A stretch of DNA of 7,676 nucleotides from Candidatus Pelearchaeum sp. (GTDB taxonomy: Archaea; Thermoproteota; Nitrososphaeria_A; Caldarchaeales; Caldarchaeaceae): positions 1-7,676 of the forward strand of contig WAQC01000118.1 of assembly GCA_015520425.1 (NCBI GenBank). The letters are read 5' to 3'. Every line of letters begins with the position of its first letter. Position 1 is the stretch's first letter. A program made the position numbers and the translations under genes. The notes under the pieces are model-generated. The model was not told the DNA's origin. It saw only the letters and a program-made list of their open reading frames with translations, and ran no database searches. Below are positions 5,360 to 7,676 of this stretch, piece by piece.

Positions 5360-5677
5360 ATGGAGTACATCTACGCAGCGCTACTATTACACAAGGCTGG
5401 GAAGCAGATAGACGAGGAGGGTGTGAAGAAGGTTCTTACGGCCGCAGGCGTTACGCCTGACGATGCTAAGGTAAAGTCCCTAGTGGCGGCGCTCTCTGAG
5501 ATAAACATAGAGGAGACGCTTAAGCAGGCTGTTATGGCACCAGCAGCGGTTGCCGCAGCTCCAGCGGCAGCCCAGGCACCGCAGGCGCCTGCTAAGGAGG
5601 AGAAGAAAGAGGAGAAGAAGGAAGAGGAGGAGAAGAAGGAGGAGGCCATCGCGGGTCTCAGCGCCCTCTTCGGATAA
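5360..5677 (+). CDS. rpl12: Large-subunit ribosomal stalk protein L12 (P1/P2 type)
   Basis: A 105-aa acidic stalk protein that dimerises, binds the L10 (P0) base and recruits translation GTPases to the large subunit. The N-terminus MEYIYAALLLHKAGK and the helix-rich dimerisation domain (~1-60) are typical of archaeal L12. An Ala/Pro-rich hinge (~61-80) follows, then a Lys/Glu block (~80-95), and the conserved C-terminal tail AGLSALFG that contacts elongation factors. Length is normal. It is not next to L11, L1 or L10 here: upstream is the membrane protease and downstream is alaS. An L12-alaS neighbourhood also occurs in Sulfolobus as far as I recall, so the pair is probably conserved. The Lys/Glu block is encoded by an unbroken 52-nt purine run (5594-5645). 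Confidence 0.96.
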   Translation: MEYIYAALLLHKAGKQIDEEGVKKVLTAAGVTPDDAKVKSLVAALSEINIEETLKQAVMAPAAVAAAPAAAQAPQAPAKEEKKEEKKEEEEKKEEAIAGLSALFG

Positions 5678-5692
5678 ACACCCCCAGCAGCG

Positions 5693-5731
5693 TCTCCACA
5701 GGTGCGGTGGAGCTAGCCCTGCCTGTGGAGA
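5693..5731 (+). repeat. Inverted repeat downstream of rpl12 with two competing pairings
   Basis: TCTCCACAGG (5693-5702) pairs perfectly with CCTGTGGAGA (5722-5731), a 10-bp stem with a 19-nt loop. The same left arm CTCCAC (5694-5699) can instead pair with GTGGAG at 5707-5712, making a 6-bp hairpin with a 7-nt loop. GTGGAG thus occurs twice as a right arm. It lies 16 nt after the rpl12 stop and directly before a TATA box. It may protect or end the rpl12 mRNA. There is no long T run after it, so a bacterial-style terminator is not indicated. Confidence 0.7.
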
Positions 5732-5732
5732 G

Positions 5733-5740
5733 TATATAAA
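5733..5740 (+). promoter_or_regulatory. TATA box, upstream promoter candidate for alaS
   Basis: TATATAAA is a very good archaeal TATA match, predicting a start near 5762-5766 and an alaS leader of about 90 nt. It touches the right arm of the preceding inverted repeat, so the repeat could alternatively be an operator overlapping this promoter. Confidence 0.5.
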
Positions 5741-5783
5741 TTCTTTAGGACGGCCCAAGCGAGAAGGAGAGTCAGCGGCGATT

Positions 5784-5797
5784 GGAAAGTTTTAAAG
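5784..5797 (+). promoter_or_regulatory. BRE plus TATA box, proximal promoter of alaS
   Basis: GGAAAGTTTTAAAG combines a purine-rich TFB recognition element (GGAAAG) with the TATA core TTTTAAA, the classic crenarchaeal arrangement. Transcription is predicted to start close to 5820. The resulting ~35-nt leader begins just ahead of the ATG of a short upstream ORF (5826). Confidence 0.6.
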
Positions 5798-5818
5798 ACA
5801 GCACCAGCGTTGTGGTGT

Positions 5819-5839
5819 TGCGTTAATGCATGAAACGCA
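5819..5839 (+). promoter_or_regulatory. Hairpin in the alaS leader
   Basis: TGCGTT (5819-5824) pairs with AACGCA (5834-5839) around a 9-nt loop containing the palindrome ATGCAT and the ATG of the upstream ORF. A second stem, CACCA/TGGTG (5802-5806 and 5813-5817), precedes it. If transcription begins near 5820, the first hairpin sits at the very 5' end of the mRNA and would bury the upstream ORF start in its loop. A regulatory role is inferred. Confidence 0.4.
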
Positions 5840-5858
5840 TGATGGAGATGAGGCATGA
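5826..5858 (+). CDS. Candidate 10-codon leader ORF overlapping the alaS start
   Basis: ATG 5826 opens a 10-codon frame, MHETHDGDEA, ending in TGA at 5856-5858. The stop overlaps the alaS ATG (5855-5857) as ATGA, the usual geometry for translational coupling. The only Ala codon (GCA) is the last sense codon, so a ribosome short of charged tRNA-Ala would pause at the alaS start. The ATG lies about 32 nt after the proximal TATA centre, so it could be translated from a nearly leaderless mRNA. Short ORFs of this size are common by chance, and no ribosome site precedes it. Its reality is uncertain. Confidence 0.25.
   Translation: MHETHDGDEA
5844..5847 (+). promoter_or_regulatory. Ribosome site of alaS
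   Basis: GGAG ends 7 nt before ATG 5855, within the purine-rich GATGGAGATGAGG. In the alaS frame a TGA (5849-5851) lies just upstream of the start, so ATG 5855 is the first usable start and the N-terminus is well fixed. Confidence 0.55.
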
Positions 5859-7676
5859 AGTTCGCTGCTGAGCACTACCAGCTTAGCTTCTTCCTCAATA
5901 ATGGGTTTGTCAGGCGTCAGTGCAGGGTTTGCGGCGAGTTTTTCTGGACGCTTAACCCAGAGCTTGACGTCTGCGGCGAGTCTCCCTGCGTACCATACCA
6001 GTTCATCGGCCAGCAGCCCACTAGTAGGCGTATGAGCGTCCGCGAGGCGCGGCAGGCTTTTCTAGACTTCTTCGCCCTGAAGGGGCATAAGGTGATTAAG
6101 CCCTACCCAGTAGTGGCGCGCTGGAGGACAGACCTCTACCTAGTCCACGCATCAATCGTGGATTTCCAGCCCTGGGCTACCAGCGGCATAGCGCCGCCAC
6201 CAGCAAACCCACTCGTCATAAGCCAGCCATGCATAAGGATGGTGGATATTGACAAAGTAGGCCTCACGTTCGGTAGGCACTTAACAATCTTTGAGATGGG
6301 CGGCCATCATGCGTTTAACTCACCTGAAAACAAGATATACTGGAAGGACGAGACGACTGAGTATTGTCATGAGTTTATGACTGGTATTCTCGGCATAGAC
6401 CCGCTCTCCATAACCTATAAGGAGGCTGCTTGGGCTGGGGGCGGTAATGCTGGGCCGTGTCTTGAGGTTATCTCAGGCGGCCTGGAGCTGGCGACGCTCG
6501 TCTTCATGCAGTATAAGACAGATGGGGACGAGCTGACCGAGATACCCATACTCACGGTTGATACTGGGTATGGGATAGAGCGCCTGGCCTGGTTTAGCCA
6601 GGGGACTCCTAGCTGCTTTGACGCGATATACGGCGAGCTATACCCGAAGGTTTTGGAGATTATTCCTGTTGAGTGGCCTTCTGAGGAGCTTCTAGCAAGC
6701 TACGCGCCGCACACAGCGCTGGTGGTTCCCAAGAGCGATGTAACAGTCGCCGAGGCTAGGCGGCAGGTCGCGGCGGCTGCTGGCATACCAGTTGAGAGGA
6801 TAGAGGCAGAGATAGCGCCGCTGGAAAGGCTATACGCGGCCCTAGACTTTACGAAAGCTATAGCGTTCATAGTATCCGAGGGAGTAGTCCCCAGCAACGT
6901 CAAGGCAGGCTACCTAACAAGGCTCCTCATAAGAAAGACATACCGCCACCTAAGGAGCATGGGGTATGCCGATAGATTACTAGACCTGCTTGACCTACAG
7001 CTCAGCTACTGGTCGCGCGACTTCCCGCATCTCGCAGAGATGCGCGACGAGGTGCTGGACATAGTTGGGCATGAGGTTGAGAAGTTTGAGGACACGCTGG
7101 CTAAGGGAGTTAGTGCTGTTGAGCGAGAGCTTTCCAGCCTCAAGAAGCGTGGTGAGCAGCTCTCGGTGGAGGCGCTGGTCAGGTTCTATGATGAGCGTGG
7201 CATAACGCCTGACATCGTATCTGAGGTGGCCGAGCGTCTAGGCATGAAGGTAGAGACGCCTGAGAACTTCTACGAGCTCGTCGCAGCTCGGCATCTCCGC
7301 GAGACAGCGCCGCAGGAAGAGGCCAAGCTTGTTGATGAGGAAGAGCTCAAACAATTCCCACCCACGAGAAAGCTATACTATGAAAAGCCATTCACATACT
7401 CCTTTAATGCGACAGTCCTAGGCGTGGTTAATGGATACGTCATACTTGACCAGACGCTCTTCTACCCTGAGGGAGGCGGCCAGGTGGGGGATACTGGCGA
7501 GCTAATCTATGGTGGTGGTGATTGTAGGGTTGTTGATACCCAGATAGTTAATGGAGTTATACTGCATAAGGTAGAAGGAAATCCCCCGCGTGTGGGTGAG
7601 CAGGTAGAGGGTGTGGTTGATAGGGATAGGCGGCTGAGCATCATACGCCACCACACGGCTACGCACATAATGATTG
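5855..7676 (+). CDS. alaS: Alanyl-tRNA synthetase, archaeal type, partial (runs off the window)
   Basis: Class II synthetase that charges tRNA-Ala in the cytosol; 607 codons are visible with no stop. The N-terminal module of archaeal AlaRS shows four Cys (C23, C26, C40, C45), a likely zinc site. The catalytic core follows, with WRTDLYLVHASIVDFQP, ISQPCIRMVDID, TIFEMGGHHAFN, and AGGGNAGPCLEV at 194-205, in which the GGN and Glu are typical active-site positions. The helical tRNA-recognition region includes VKAGYLTRLLIRK. The editing domain that removes Ser and Gly begins near 510, with LFYPEGGGQVGDTG. The window ends just after the first half of the editing zinc motif, H600-x3-H604 (HHTATH). 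The downstream Cys/His ligands and C-Ala domain should lie past the window, since the family is usually over 850 aa. It lies 177 nt after rpl12, with its own promoter candidates. Confidence 0.96.
   Translation, partial: MKFAAEHYQLSFFLNNGFVRRQCRVCGEFFWTLNPELDVCGESPCVPYQFIGQQPTSRRMSVREARQAFLDFFALKGHKVIKPYPVVARWRTDLYLVHASIVDFQPWATSGIAPPPANPLVISQPCIRMVDIDKVGLTFGRHLTIFEMGGHHAFNSPENKIYWKDETTEYCHEFMTGILGIDPLSITYKEAAWAGGGNAGPCLEVISGGLELATLVFMQYKTDGDELTEIPILTVDTGYGIERLAWFSQGTPSCFDAIYGELYPKVLEIIPVEWPSEELLASYAPHTALVVPKSDVTVAEARRQVAAAAGIPVERIEAEIAPLERLYAALDFTKAIAFIVSEGVVPSNVKAGYLTRLLIRKTYRHLRSMGYADRLLDLLDLQLSYWSRDFPHLAEMRDEVLDIVGHEVEKFEDTLAKGVSAVERELSSLKKRGEQLSVEALVRFYDERGITPDIVSEVAERLGMKVETPENFYELVAARHLRETAPQEEAKLVDEEELKQFPPTRKLYYEKPFTYSFNATVLGVVNGYVILDQTLFYPEGGGQVGDTGELIYGGGDCRVVDTQIVNGVILHKVEGNPPRVGEQVEGVVDRDRRLSIIRHHTATHIMI

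Noticed and set aside
5550..5795. 81-codon Arg-rich open frame overlapping rpl12 and running into the alaS leader
   Set aside because: It is the shifted reading of the purine run in rpl12, giving poly-Arg. It lacks its own start signals and looks like a shadow frame.

Overview
The window looks like one end of a contig from a hyperthermophilic or thermophilic archaeon of the Thermoproteota (Crenarchaeota). Support comes from the gene types: an archaeal Cdc48/VAT ATPase, a P-type ribosomal stalk protein L12, and an archaeal-type AlaRS with an N-terminal four-Cys module. There are also TATA-box promoters, frequent ATA/AGG/CTA codons, and a tRNA-Lys whose sequence only folds if an intron in the T arm is removed. 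The exact order (Desulfurococcales or a relative) is a guess. Bases 1-25 are not biological: they are the 3' part of the Illumina Nextera Read-1 adapter, including the 19-bp mosaic end.

Layout. 26-238 (+) is the 3' end, or all, of a small unknown gene. It converges on a CBS-domain protein (235-1167, -), and their stop codons share one CTAG. A divergent promoter region (1168-1388) separates the CBS gene from a 174-aa protein on + that resembles a PH-like domain plus winged helix, an architecture like CheF. Next come the intron-containing tRNA-Lys(CTT) (1993-2092), a strong GC-rich hairpin, and cdc48 (start most likely ATG 2197, not GTG 2152). Eighteen bases downstream lies a membrane-anchored ClpP-fold serine protease of the SDH type (4417-5298). 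Then follow rpl12 (5360-5677), a leader region with two possible promoters, competing hairpins and a 10-codon upstream ORF, and finally alaS (5855 to beyond the window).

How the genes may work together. Cdc48 and the membrane-tethered protease form a probable two-gene operon, which suggests, but does not prove, coupled unfolding and proteolysis at the membrane. rpl12, alaS and tRNA-Lys are translation genes. The most interesting regulatory candidate is the alaS leader. A short ORF ending in an Ala codon overlaps the alaS start as ATGA, downstream of a BRE/TATA pair and within a hairpin-forming leader.
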